A stretch of 34,071 bases of DNA, taken from the NCBI GenBank assembly GCA_900114405.1, contig FOSY01000022.1:1-34071 (forward strand). Reading direction: 5' to 3'. The notes beneath the pieces were generated by a model. That model was not told where the DNA came from. It saw nothing but the letters and a program-made list of their open reading frames with translations, and did not search any database. This DNA comes from Lachnospiraceae bacterium KH1T2. GTDB lineage: Bacteria > Bacillota > Clostridia > Lachnospirales > Lachnospiraceae. The position numbers were made by a program, and so were the translations under genes. The stretch's first letter is position 1, and each line of letters begins with the position of its first letter. Shown piece by piece: positions 16,936-25,003 of the stretch.

Positions 16936-18674
16936 ACATGATAGAAAGATTACAGCATAAATATGCAATAACGCGCGAAGGCGCTGTAAGCCTGATCAAA
17001 GCTTGTGTAAGCTGCAGCATTTCCTACATAGTACTTATGTTTCCGGCAGCACTCTTGTACCTTCTGATCAGCGATCTGCTTGCGGGGGAGCTCACGGCAG
17101 ATCATGGAATCATTTATCTGGCAGGTTCGGTACTGATACTTTCGTGCATCGCGGTAACTCAGCATATTCAGTATAATTCAACATTTCTTGCAACTTATGT
17201 GGAAAGCGGGAAGCGCCGCAAAAACCTTGCTGAGCACCTGAGAAAACTTCCACTTTCATACTTCGCAAAAAAGAATTTAACAGATCTTACGACAAATCTT
17301 CTTGCAGACTGTACTCAGATAGAGACAGCATCAAGTCATTGGATCCCGGAGCTTATCGGTGCGGTGGTCGCTGTAGTCATTATGGGAATAAGTATGTTCT
17401 TTATCTTTGATCCAAGGCTGGTTTTGGCAAGTTTCTGGGTTATACCGTGTGCATTTTTGATAGTTGCGACATCTGCCGGGATGCAGAAAAAGGCAGTGAA
17501 AAAGCATATTGAAGCTAATCTTGCATTGGATGACGGGATACAGGAATGTCTTGAGTCTATAAGAGACCTTAGATCAAATAATGCAGAAATGGCTTATTTT
17601 CAGGAACTTGATGAAAAAATAAGCAGGGTAGAAAAGCAGTCGTTGAGCACAGAAATAGTAATGGCTGTCTACGTTTCAATGGCGCAGATGCTCTTAAAAG
17701 TCGGTATCGGAACGACGGTACTTGTCGGCGGCACGCTTTTTGCAAAGGGTGAGATAGATGTCCTCACATTTTTCTTATTTTTGATGGTGGTTTCAAGGCT
17801 TTATGACCCGATGAATGTCAGCCTTCAGAATTTTTCTGCAATCATTTCTACTGAGATTCAATGCGAAAGGCTTGATGAAGTTCTTTCACATCCGCTTCAG
17901 ACGGGCGCTGAAAAACTTACTAACCAAGGTTATGATATATGTTTTGACCATGTAAAATTTTCTTATGGAGATGGTACGGATGTTTTAGAAGAAGTTTCTT
18001 TTGTGGCAAAGCAGGGAGAAGTCACAGCACTTATCGGTCCGAGCGGAGGAGGAAAAACGACTGTTTCAAGGCTTGCATCACGTTTTTGGGACATCGACTC
18101 CGGAAAGATAACAGTTGGAGGAATGGATATCTCAAAGATAGACCCGGAAGTACTACTTTCAATGTATTCCATCGTTTTTCAGGATGTGACATTATTTAAT
18201 AATTCTATCCTTGAAAATATTAGAATAGGTAAAAAAGATGCGTCGGATGAAGAGGTTTTACGTGCAGCGAAGCTGGCAAATTGTGATTCTTTCGTAAAAG
18301 ATCTGCCTGAAGGATATAACACGATGATTGGTGAGAATGGTTCAGAACTTTCAGGTGGAGAGAGGCAGAGAATCTCGATAGCCAGAGCATTTCTAAAAGA
18401 TGCACCGATAATACTTTTAGATGAGGCGACGGCATCGCTTGATGTGGAAAATGAAACCATGATACAGGAGGCATTATCTTCACTTATAAAAAATAAGACT
18501 GTCTTGATAATAGCTCATAGGATGCGCACTGTCGATGGTGCTGATAAGATAGTAGTGCTTAGAGACGGCAGAGCTGCTGAGTGCGGAGCTCCGGAAGAGC
18601 TTGATAGAGATGAGGAGAGTATTTTTCATCATATGAAGAACTTGCAGCTTGAAACACCAGGTTGGAGACTGTAA
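16932..18674 (+). CDS. ABC transporter, fused membrane and ATPase domains (subunit 2)
   Basis: This is the partner half-transporter, 580 residues from the ATG that overlaps the previous stop as ATGA. An AGGTG lies just upstream. A second ATG two codons later is also possible. The membrane domain contains KLPLSYFAKKNLTDLTTNLL, which resembles the YbtQ/IrtB-like half. The ATPase has Walker A GPSGGGKTT, signature LSGGERQR, Walker B IILLDEATASLD with a canonical D-loop, and a switch histidine in IIAHRM. Both halves therefore keep the catalytic glutamate. Translational coupling implies a heterodimer. The operon ends at the hairpin at 18678-18714. No gene for a binding protein or siderophore synthesis is adjacent. 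Confidence 0.87.
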   Translation: MNMIERLQHKYAITREGAVSLIKACVSCSISYIVLMFPAALLYLLISDLLAGELTADHGIIYLAGSVLILSCIAVTQHIQYNSTFLATYVESGKRRKNLAEHLRKLPLSYFAKKNLTDLTTNLLADCTQIETASSHWIPELIGAVVAVVIMGISMFFIFDPRLVLASFWVIPCAFLIVATSAGMQKKAVKKHIEANLALDDGIQECLESIRDLRSNNAEMAYFQELDEKISRVEKQSLSTEIVMAVYVSMAQMLLKVGIGTTVLVGGTLFAKGEIDVLTFFLFLMVVSRLYDPMNVSLQNFSAIISTEIQCERLDEVLSHPLQTGAEKLTNQGYDICFDHVKFSYGDGTDVLEEVSFVAKQGEVTALIGPSGGGKTTVSRLASRFWDIDSGKITVGGMDISKIDPEVLLSMYSIVFQDVTLFNNSILENIRIGKKDASDEEVLRAAKLANCDSFVKDLPEGYNTMIGENGSELSGGERQRISIARAFLKDAPIILLDEATASLDVENETMIQEALSSLIKNKTVLIIAHRMRTVDGADKIVVLRDGRAAECGAPEELDRDEESIFHHMKNLQLETPGWRL

Positions 18675-18677
18675 GAA

Positions 18678-18714
18678 AAAGCCGAAATGCGAGAATGAAA
18701 CGCATTTCGGCTTT
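18678..18714. terminator. Bidirectional terminator between convergent genes (copy 2)
   Basis: AAAGCCGAAATGCG (18678-18691) and CGCATTTCGGCTTT (18701-18714) form a perfect 14-base stem with a 9-base loop, flanked by an A-run on the left. It lies in the 45-base gap between the ABC pair and the minus-strand symporter. The stem sequence is the same as that at 8540-8575. Confidence 0.85.
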
Positions 18715-18719
18715 GATAA

Positions 18720-20255
18720 TTATTTAGATGATGCTTTTTCGTCCCAGACAGGAACGTCAATGCCGACAACTTCGGAAGTAAAAGGTGTATTATCCTTTCG
18801 CTCGAAGTGTTCCTGAGCTTTCTTTACATACTTGAAACCGATGTAGAGAAGCGGGATATTGCAGTACGCAATGAGGATATTTGCGAAATCTGAAAGGTTC
18901 CAAAGAGCACCTAAGTCCATACCAACGATGGAAGTGAGCATACCGAAGCAGATAACGAAAATATCTAATACCCTGATCACATTGATAAATACGTTGCTTG
19001 TGCTGATTCTATTTGCACAGATCTCTGAGAATGACATGAAGCCTAAGAGACATGTAAATGCAAAAAGTCCAAAACAAAGTGATATAAGTAAAGTTACAAG
19101 GTTGTTGAAGGCAGTTCCGGGAGTAAGCTCCTCGACGGAGGCAAGGAACTTTGGAAGCTTGCCGAGCTCGAACCACTCAGCGCCGGCATCGGTGAGCCAT
19201 ACTCTTCCCATGATTACAACAAAGCTTGTAAGTGTGCAGATGACGATAGTGTCAAGGAAAACGCCGATAGCCTGTACACAGCCCTGATCACAAGGGTGAT
19301 CTGCATCAGAGGCAGCGGCAGGCATTGTGATAGTACCCTGACCTGCTTCATTAGACATAAGTCCACGCTTCACACCCTGCATGAGAGCGATTCCGAAAGC
19401 TCCGCCAAAGGCAGCTTCAGGCTTAAAAGCCTCAGTGAAGACCGCATAGAAGAACCATGGGATTCTTGTAAAGTTTATGATGATAAGTACTATAACTGTA
19501 AGTACGTAGATTGTTGCCATTATCGGTACAAGTACATCTGTTACCTTTGAGATCTTCTTTGTTCCGCCGAAGGAAACTGCAATTGTGGCAGCAATGACGA
19601 CAACAAAACCGATCCAATATACCGGATGCGTTGTAGGAAGCTCGGTTCCGCTTACTAATCCGGCAATCTGTCCCATGGCTGTAACGGTATTAAAGCCCTG
19701 AGCCGGGAAGCAGAGAAGGGCGTAAACAATATACATGACAGAAAGTACGACACCTGCGATCGCAGAATTTCGAAGCATCTTCCTGCCGTAGAATGCCATG
19801 CCGCCGACGTATTCATCACCCTTTTTCTCCTTAAATATCTGAGAAAGAGTGGACTCTACAAAGGCTGTAGACATTCCGAAAAATGCTGAGATCCACATCC
19901 AGAGCAGTGCGCCTGGACCTCCGACAGAAATAGCACCTGTAACACCGAGGATATTTCCGGGACCTACTCGCATGGCGGTTGAAAGGAAGAACGAAGCCAA
20001 CGGGGAGATACCTGTCTTAGCTTTGCTGTTTTTCAAAACGTTGATTCCATGCTTAAATTTACGCACTTGTATAAATCTTAGTCTGGCTGAAAAATAAATG
20101 CCGGAGCCGATCAGCAAAATAATTGCAAGCGAGAAATTTCCAAGGATTGGGATATTGCTGTACCAATCGAAGTTGGTTGGGAAATCCCAAAAAAGATCTG
20201 ATATGACCTGAATCTTACTGCAGACAGCAGTGATCAATGAAAGTAATGTTTCCAT
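18720..20255 (-). CDS. Alanine/glycine:cation symporter (AGCS family)
   Basis: This membrane protein of 511 residues takes up alanine or glycine together with sodium or protons. About ten or more hydrophobic segments are visible. Family blocks include the MRVGPGNILGVTGAISVGG region with the substrate- and ion-binding unwound helix, WISAFFGMSTAFVESTLSQI, and GLMSNEAGQGTI. The start follows an AGGAAAGAG site. The first block has GPGN, where many relatives have G-T-GN or a similar form. The gene stands alone, convergent with the ABC pair and divergent from the LytTR regulator. The exact amino acid cannot be told from the sequence. Confidence 0.92.
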   Translation of the reverse strand: METLLSLITAVCSKIQVISDLFWDFPTNFDWYSNIPILGNFSLAIILLIGSGIYFSARLRFIQVRKFKHGINVLKNSKAKTGISPLASFFLSTAMRVGPGNILGVTGAISVGGPGALLWMWISAFFGMSTAFVESTLSQIFKEKKGDEYVGGMAFYGRKMLRNSAIAGVVLSVMYIVYALLCFPAQGFNTVTAMGQIAGLVSGTELPTTHPVYWIGFVVVIAATIAVSFGGTKKISKVTDVLVPIMATIYVLTVIVLIIINFTRIPWFFYAVFTEAFKPEAAFGGAFGIALMQGVKRGLMSNEAGQGTITMPAAASDADHPCDQGCVQAIGVFLDTIVICTLTSFVVIMGRVWLTDAGAEWFELGKLPKFLASVEELTPGTAFNNLVTLLISLCFGLFAFTCLLGFMSFSEICANRISTSNVFINVIRVLDIFVICFGMLTSIVGMDLGALWNLSDFANILIAYCNIPLLYIGFKYVKKAQEHFERKDNTPFTSEVVGIDVPVWDEKASSK

Positions 20256-20289
20256 AGTTTTCTCTTTCCTGTTTATACTTTTTTTATAA

Positions 20290-20295
20290 ATTATA
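20290..20295 (-). promoter_or_regulatory. Candidate -10 box for the AGCS symporter gene
   Basis: Read on the minus strand, TATAAT lies about 35 bases upstream of the symporter ATG, with no good -35. The 137-base gap 20256-20392 holds no other clear structure. On the plus side a TAAAAT (20342-20347) could serve the LytTR regulator. Confidence 0.3.
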
Positions 20296-20392
20296 TCATA
20301 TAGTTTGTTGTTTGAGGTGAATTTGTCCGGGGTATGTGTGATAAAATAACGCGTGAGTATTGATATAAAGTAAATAGCTCAGAGGGAAAAAA

Positions 20393-21094
20393 TTGAAAAT
20401 AGCTATATGTGATGATGAAATAATTGAAATTAAAGATACAAAGAAAAAGCTTGAACATGTCTATGATAATCTGGATCTGCTTATAGATTGTTACACTGAT
20501 TGCCGACAATTTCTTAAAAAGAATGCTTCAGTTGTTTATGATCTGGTGATATTGGATATAGAAATGCCGCAGATGCTTGGAATCGAAGTTGCAGAGCTTA
20601 TCCGGGCAGCAGAAAATGATACAGCGATAGTATTTTTGACTTCTCATTTAGAGTATGCACTTAAGGGGTATGAAGTAAATGCGCTGAGATATCTGACAAA
20701 ACCGGTTGATGAAAAGCAATTGTCTGAGATAATTAATTATTTAATAGAACAAAAATCAAAGGAAAAAAAGATCATCTTAAAAGATGAAGAAGATCTTATG
20801 ATGGTTGCTGTGAAAGATATTATTTATTTTGAAGCGCAGAATCAGGATATAAAGATCATAACTTTGAAAAAAGAATATACCAGACGCTATAATTTAAGAG
20901 ATTATGAAGAAGAGCTCAGTGAGTATGGCTTTATAAGATGTCATAGGAGTTATCTTGTGAATTTAGAGCATGTGAGTCGTATTTCAGGGAAAGAGATGAT
21001 CATGGATAACGATCATAAAATTCCGCTGAGCAGGATGAAAGAAAAGAAAGTAAGGCAGGCGCTTTTTTCATTTGTAGAAAAAAGTGCGATATAG
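20393..21094 (+). CDS. LytTR-family response regulator (AgrA/ComE-like)
   Basis: This is a 233-residue response regulator with a receiver (about 1-120; D7/D8, phosphoacceptor D55 in LVILDIEMP, K near 102 in the LTKPVD block) and a C-terminal LytTR DNA-binding domain (about 125-230; FIRCHRSYLVNLEHVSRI is typical). It begins at a TTG six bases after GAGGG. The KIAICDDE beginning is the normal N-terminus of the family, so no upstream start is needed. The AgrC-like kinase gene follows after seven bases. AgrA-type proteins usually act in peptide quorum sensing or in bacteriocin control. LytTR proteins bind paired direct repeats, and none was recognised in the window. Confidence 0.92.
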   Translation: MKIAICDDEIIEIKDTKKKLEHVYDNLDLLIDCYTDCRQFLKKNASVVYDLVILDIEMPQMLGIEVAELIRAAENDTAIVFLTSHLEYALKGYEVNALRYLTKPVDEKQLSEIINYLIEQKSKEKKIILKDEEDLMMVAVKDIIYFEAQNQDIKIITLKKEYTRRYNLRDYEEELSEYGFIRCHRSYLVNLEHVSRISGKEMIMDNDHKIPLSRMKEKKVRQALFSFVEKSAI

Positions 21095-21101
21095 TTGAAT
21101 T

Positions 21102-22406
21102 ATGCAAAATATCTGTTTATACGTTATTGATCTGCTGCTCGGATCTATTATGGTACTCGCAACGAAAACATTATTTGAAAAAAGCGTTATATTTGATAGA
21201 ATCACTTTTTTTATATTAGTTTTCACAGAATTAATTAATGGAATACTTTTTATAGCTTCTGGCGAAGAAAGAATATCCATGGTTCTTTTGATGCTGTCGC
21301 TGTTATTTATTTTCGTAAGAGGAGAAAGAACAGGACTACTTAGAAGATTACGGTCCTTGATTGACGTGTTTTTGATCTTCTGCATTTCAGGATATTATTT
21401 TTGTGACATTGCTGTAATGCTCATCTGGCCGAAGGAAGTGATTGCGGTAGATAAATTGGGGGCAGATCTGAATTTTCAAAATATTATAATTGTGATCTGG
21501 TGTGTAATATTTTTGGGTTATCTATATTACAAATTATACCGTAAAAAAATCATTATGCAGCTCAGTACAAGAGAACGCGTGGTGTTGTACTGCTTCAGCG
21601 GTATGATAATGGTAGTTGATGTTATTTTACAGGATACCCTGTACAACGGTACATTTTTTAATATCCCGCCGGGAATTCATTTTTTGATGATACTATGCGT
21701 ACTGGTAAGTTATATCGAAGTGCCGTTACTTGTGATAAAAAACCATCAGTCGGTCTATTATAAAATTGGCAAAGAACATCAGCAGGAGCTTCTGGAACTG
21801 CAGCTTGAGCATTTTGAAAAATATAAAGAATCTCAGGAGGAGACGAAGAAATTCAGACACGATATAATAAATCACCTGCTTACAGTACAGATGCTTCAAA
21901 AGGAATCTAAAAACAAAGAGGCAGAAGAGTATATTGATAATCTTTTAGGTATAGTTCAGGTGTTGTCTCCGAAAATTGTTACAGGGTGTGATCTGCTTGA
22001 TGGAATATTGGAAGTTAAACTTGTTAAGATAAAAGAACTTTCAATAGAATTTAAGATGGAAGGCGTACTAGATCGGGGATTAAGCTGGAGTCCGGAAGAT
22101 ATTTGCATAGTGTTTGCAAATGCCATAGATAATGCGATAGAAGCCTGCGAATCTGTGGTGGAGGAAAAACGCTTTATCAGATTTTCATGTAAAAAATCGG
22201 CAAATTTTTATTACATTCAGATTGTAAATAGTGCTGACAGTGCGATGAAATATGGTAAAAACGTAAGATTTACGACTAAGAAAAATAAAGAGCTGCACGG
22301 ATATGGTCTTGAAAATATTAAAGATACAGTAAAAAAATATGGCGGAGAAATTAAAACGGAAAAGTGTGGGGATTCATTTTCACTTCAGATAATGATTCCG
22401 GTTTAA
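21102..22406 (+). CDS. AgrC-like sensor histidine kinase (GHKL type)
   Basis: This is a 434-residue membrane kinase. Residues about 1-215 hold six or so hydrophobic segments, as in AgrC or other peptide-sensing kinases. A coiled region leads to the phosphoacceptor H253 in FRHDIINHLL. The GHKL ATPase follows, with the N-box AIDNAIEAC and the glycine-rich ELHGYGLENIK. The start has only a poor ribosome-binding site and follows the regulator stop by seven bases, so coupling is likely. It is presumed to phosphorylate the neighbouring LytTR regulator. No AgrB or AgrD-like gene was found beside it, so the signal is unknown. The transcript appears to end at 22425-22471. Confidence 0.9.
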   Translation: MQNICLYVIDLLLGSIMVLATKTLFEKSVIFDRITFFILVFTELINGILFIASGEERISMVLLMLSLLFIFVRGERTGLLRRLRSLIDVFLIFCISGYYFCDIAVMLIWPKEVIAVDKLGADLNFQNIIIVIWCVIFLGYLYYKLYRKKIIMQLSTRERVVLYCFSGMIMVVDVILQDTLYNGTFFNIPPGIHFLMILCVLVSYIEVPLLVIKNHQSVYYKIGKEHQQELLELQLEHFEKYKESQEETKKFRHDIINHLLTVQMLQKESKNKEAEEYIDNLLGIVQVLSPKIVTGCDLLDGILEVKLVKIKELSIEFKMEGVLDRGLSWSPEDICIVFANAIDNAIEACESVVEEKRFIRFSCKKSANFYYIQIVNSADSAMKYGKNVRFTTKKNKELHGYGLENIKDTVKKYGGEIKTEKCGDSFSLQIMIPV

Positions 22407-22424
22407 CATATGTAATTCACGACA

Positions 22425-22471
22425 GGGAGATGACCATCTGCGACAGATCGGACCATTTCCCTTATTTTTTA
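22425..22471 (+). terminator. Two-part terminator hairpin after the kinase gene
   Basis: Outer arms GGGAGATG (22425-22432) and CATTTCCC (22454-22461; one G-U pair) enclose a second short hairpin, ATCTG/CAGAT (22436-22440 and 22444-22448). They are followed by TTATTTTTTATAG, a good U-tract. Confidence 0.75.
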
Positions 22472-22508
22472 TAGTAAGTTCTTTCTTAAGAAAAAGGAGG
22501 AACATACT

Positions 22509-23426
22509 ATGAAAGATAAGAAGTTGAAAAGATATAAGGCATTGCTTGGAGACAGAAAAGTCTATGAGATGGATGCCGAAGAAGCACATGAAAAGATTTC
22601 TAAAGAAATTGGGGAAATGTGCAGACACTGCGCAGAGAAAAGATGGTATCACAGGCTTATTTTTTTGAATGTGCTTATGGTAGCAGGTGTGATAGCCGGG
22701 GTTATATATGAAATTGTCAAAGAGAAGGCAGATGACTGGGGAAATGGAGAGTTACCGGACCCTATCGGGATTTCAGTATATGGGATCATAGTCTTTGTGA
22801 TCGGGATTTTGGGCATTTATTACTTAAACGCAAAGTATCGTGCAAATGCCGTTAGGATAACAGAGAATAATTTTCCTGAGGTCTATGAGATCATTGAAGA
22901 GTATTCGAATAAGCTTGGAATTGCCGTACCGAAAGCTTATATCATGCAGGGAAACGGCTCGCTGAATGCATTTTCCACCTTCCTTTTTAAGCGTCAGTGG
23001 ATCAGTATAAATGCGGAGGTGTTTGAAGTTGCTTACAGAGAACATAAAGATATGGATTCGCTTAAGTTTGTGATAGCGCATGAGCTTTCACACATTTACT
23101 ATGGACATGCTACTCTAAGATATAATCTGCCTATCTGGTTTGCGGATAAAGTTCCTGTCATTGGATCAACTGCATCAAGAGCAAGGGAATATAGCTGTGA
23201 CAGGCTTGCACAAAGGCTTACAGGTGTAGATGGTATCGATACTATGCTTATGCTCACGATCGACAGGCATTTGTATAAGTTCGTTGATAAGGAGGATTAT
23301 TTACGTGAGATGAAGCAGCAGAAAGGTTTCTTTGTGTGGTTTGCCAATCTTATTGCTGATCATCCGCTGATATGTAAAAGAGTTTGGGCGCTGAAGAAAG
23401 GCCGTGGCTCAGGGGCACTATATTAA
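22509..23426 (+). CDS. M48-family membrane metallopeptidase
   Basis: This 305-residue protein has two hydrophobic segments near residues 49-67 and 86-106, then a peptidase domain with the zinc motif HELSH (H191, E192, H195) and a third ligand, probably E227 in AREYSCDRLAQ. It belongs to the HtpX/M48 (Ste24-like) group. The catalytic part could face the cytoplasm or the cell envelope. The ATG follows AAGGAGG. A terminator separates it from the AgrAC-like pair, so it is probably transcribed on its own. M48 proteases handle misfolded membrane proteins, or in other contexts process peptides. A role with the upstream signalling pair is unsupported beyond proximity. Confidence 0.85.
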   Translation: MKDKKLKRYKALLGDRKVYEMDAEEAHEKISKEIGEMCRHCAEKRWYHRLIFLNVLMVAGVIAGVIYEIVKEKADDWGNGELPDPIGISVYGIIVFVIGILGIYYLNAKYRANAVRITENNFPEVYEIIEEYSNKLGIAVPKAYIMQGNGSLNAFSTFLFKRQWISINAEVFEVAYREHKDMDSLKFVIAHELSHIYYGHATLRYNLPIWFADKVPVIGSTASRAREYSCDRLAQRLTGVDGIDTMLMLTIDRHLYKFVDKEDYLREMKQQKGFFVWFANLIADHPLICKRVWALKKGRGSGALY

Positions 23427-23464
23427 AATACCGCTCACTGTTGGTAAAGCAGTGAGCGGTATTT
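23426..23464. terminator. Strong hairpin after the M48 gene
   Basis: AAATACCGCTCACTG (23426-23440) and CAGTGAGCGGTATTT (23450-23464) form a perfect 15-base stem with a 9-base loop. The stem overlaps the last base of the M48 stop codon. It would terminate in both directions. Confidence 0.8.
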
Positions 23465-23467
23465 AAG

Positions 23468-23509
23468 TTATCGAATGTTTTCCTTTAAGAATTCAAGCAC
23501 ATCTTCAGT
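23468..23509 (-). pseudogene. Possible 3' remnant of a lost minus-strand gene
   Basis: Read on the minus strand, the bases before the 23426-23464 hairpin encode TEDVLEFLKENIR then a stop, which looks like an ordinary protein C-terminus placed just before a terminator. The frame is closed by a stop codon immediately upstream (23510-23512) and no gene continues. It is consistent with a decayed convergent gene, but 13 codons is weak evidence. Confidence 0.2.
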
Positions 23510-23533
23510 TTATGTTGTTGTACAGTTTATCGC

Positions 23534-23601
23534 AGATGTATAAGACTACTTTATAAAAATGTAGTTTACATCTTGTTAAAGCAGAGGCATTTGTGTATAA
23601 T
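23534..23601 (+). promoter_or_regulatory. Promoter of the small lipoprotein gene, with an adjoining hairpin
   Basis: TTGTTA (23573-23578), an exact 17-base spacer and a perfect TATAAT (23596-23601) make a clear promoter. Immediately before it AGATGTA (23534-23540) and ACTAC (23545-23549) can pair with GTAGT (23561-23565) and TACATCT (23567-23573), ending on the first base of the -35. In the leader, TTGTATAT (23639-23646) pairs with ATATACAA (23655-23662). These could be operators. Confidence 0.6.
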
Positions 23602-23695
23602 GATTTGAAATGTAACAAGTAAATTAAAAGTAGAGATGTTGTATATGCAATACAATATACAATGTACAAAATGCAAAAACGAGGGGGAAAATTAA

Positions 23696-24274
23696 ATGAA
23701 GAGAAATGTTATCGTATCTACTGTTGCAGCTGCAATAGTATCAGCTATGATGGTTACGGCATGCGGAACTACAGGAAGCGGCGCGGTTGTGGAGAAGGCA
23801 GCAGAAGGCTCACAGGCTGCAAGTGAAGCTGCTGATGCAGTCGCATCAAGCGTAGAGGCTGCAGAGGAAGCGGTAAGCTCTGCTGCAGAAGATATTCAGG
23901 CATCTACAGATGAGGATACACTTGGAGATGAGTTTGAGAAGCTTAAAGAAGAACTGACATATATGGGCGGTCTTTATATCTCAGATCCTCAGAATGACCT
24001 TATGATGTCTATTTTCAGACAGGATGGAGAGCCTTACGTTATCATAGAAAAGCTTGGACATATTTATTATGGTGCATTGATCACGGAAGATGGTAAGCTC
24101 GATGATGGCAGGGAGTATACGAAGATTTTGATCGAGGATAAAGAATTCGGCTATCACTTCAAACTTGAAGATGAAGACGCTGATTCATTCCTTGTTGATG
24201 AAGATGGAACAGTATATCCTGCAAAGGATGTGGATGAAAGCGTTGCTTTAGATATGGTAAAAAAGACACTCTGA
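23696..24274 (+). CDS. Small lipoprotein with Ala/Ser/Glu-rich linker
   Basis: This is a 192-residue protein with a signal peptide ending in the lipobox VTAC (cysteine near residue 23), so it should be anchored outside the membrane. About 45 residues of low complexity follow (repeated Ala, Ser and Glu, such as AAEGSQAASEAADAVASS), probably a helical or flexible spacer. The rest (about 80-192) is a small globular domain rich in aromatic and acidic residues, with LTYMGGLYISDPQ and GEPYVIIEKLGHIYYG. I do not recognise the domain. The start follows GAGGGGG, and the gene has its own clear promoter and terminator, so it is a single-gene unit. The function is unknown. Confidence 0.8.
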   Translation: MKRNVIVSTVAAAIVSAMMVTACGTTGSGAVVEKAAEGSQAASEAADAVASSVEAAEEAVSSAAEDIQASTDEDTLGDEFEKLKEELTYMGGLYISDPQNDLMMSIFRQDGEPYVIIEKLGHIYYGALITEDGKLDDGREYTKILIEDKEFGYHFKLEDEDADSFLVDEDGTVYPAKDVDESVALDMVKKTL

Positions 24275-24286
24275 TATAGTTTTAAG

Positions 24287-24318
24287 AGAGCTATCGGTAA
24301 AATGGTAGCTCTTTTTTT
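24287..24318 (+). terminator. Terminator after the small lipoprotein gene
   Basis: AGAGCTATC (24287-24295) pairs with GGTAGCTCT (24304-24312) over nine bases with one G-U pair and an eight-base loop, followed by TTTTTT. Confidence 0.85.
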
Positions 24319-24319
24319 G

Positions 24320-24353
24320 ACTTATAGGAAATTCCGCTGGAATTCCTATAAGT
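24320..24353. repeat. 34-base near-perfect palindrome
   Basis: ACTTATAGGAAATTCC (24320-24335) faces GGAATTCCTATAAGT (24339-24353) across a three-base loop, with one extra A on the left arm. It sits directly behind the lipoprotein terminator and before the VOC gene. It is followed by AAAAAAA rather than U, so on the plus strand it is not a terminator. It resembles a REP-like or MITE-like unit. A second copy was not seen in the window. Confidence 0.55.
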
Positions 24354-24414
24354 AAAAAAATGCACTCTGAATAAAAAATTCCAAAATACATCTGACAAAA
24401 TGGAGGACTATAAA

Positions 24415-24798
24415 ATGAAACTTTCTGTTATTCATCATGTTGCGATCATCGTTTCTGATTATACAGTATCGAAGGACTTTTACGTAAATAAGCTTGGGTT
24501 TGAAGTGATACGTGAAAACTACAGGTCGGATAAAAAAGACTGGAAACTGGATCTAAGGATCAATGAAAGTACAGAGCTTGAAATATTTGCACCGGAAAAT
24601 CCGCCGAAAAGACCTTCATATCCTGAAGCATGCGGACTCAGACATCTGGCTTTCTGCGTAGAAAATATTGAAGCTGTAGTTGCTGAGCTTGAAAGCCTCG
24701 GAATCAAGTGCGAGCCGCTAAGGACAGATACATTTACAGGTAAGAAGATGACTTTTTTCGCAGATCCTGATGGGCTTCCGCTTGAATTACATGAGTGA
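24415..24798 (+). CDS. VOC-family protein (glyoxalase/dioxygenase fold)
   Basis: This is a 127-residue single-domain cytoplasmic protein of the vicinal oxygen chelate superfamily. Likely metal ligands are the His in IHHVAIIV, a Glu in STELEIF, the His in GLRHLAF and the Glu in GLPLELHE. FADPDGLPLELHE is the standard ending. The ATG at 24415 follows GGAGG. An upstream in-frame ATG at 24400 overlaps that site and is less likely. Sequence features fit the YaeR/SMU1112c-like group, whose substrate is often unknown. Lactoylglutathione lyase activity is not implied. It appears to be a single-gene unit. Confidence 0.88.
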   Translation: MKLSVIHHVAIIVSDYTVSKDFYVNKLGFEVIRENYRSDKKDWKLDLRINESTELEIFAPENPPKRPSYPEACGLRHLAFCVENIEAVVAELESLGIKCEPLRTDTFTGKKMTFFADPDGLPLELHE

Positions 24799-25003
24799 TT
24801 ATTGTGAAAAATATGTAACGTAAAGTTGATTGGACTGAAAAGCAAATAATATTAATGAGCAGAAAAAACTACATGGACGCAGCAAGGAAACCATTATAAA
24901 AACAATTCGTATATGCAAAGACCGAAAAATTCTCTTGGTGGAAAAATTTTTCAAAATAATATATCATAATTCGTTGTCCATTAGTGTAAAGGATTAAAGA
25001 ATT

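Noticed and set aside
18859..19550. Two plus-strand open frames inside the symporter region
   Set aside because: They are antisense to a well-supported AGCS gene, and their low-complexity sequences look like complement shadows.
22425..22508. Possible peptide (AgrD-like) gene after the kinase
   Set aside because: The only structure there is a terminator and the M48 ribosome-binding site; no suitable small ORF is present.
24855..24899. Fourteen-codon ORF (MSRKNYMDAARKPL)
   Set aside because: It has no ribosome-binding site, no promoter and no supporting context; the gap 24799-25003 shows no other feature.
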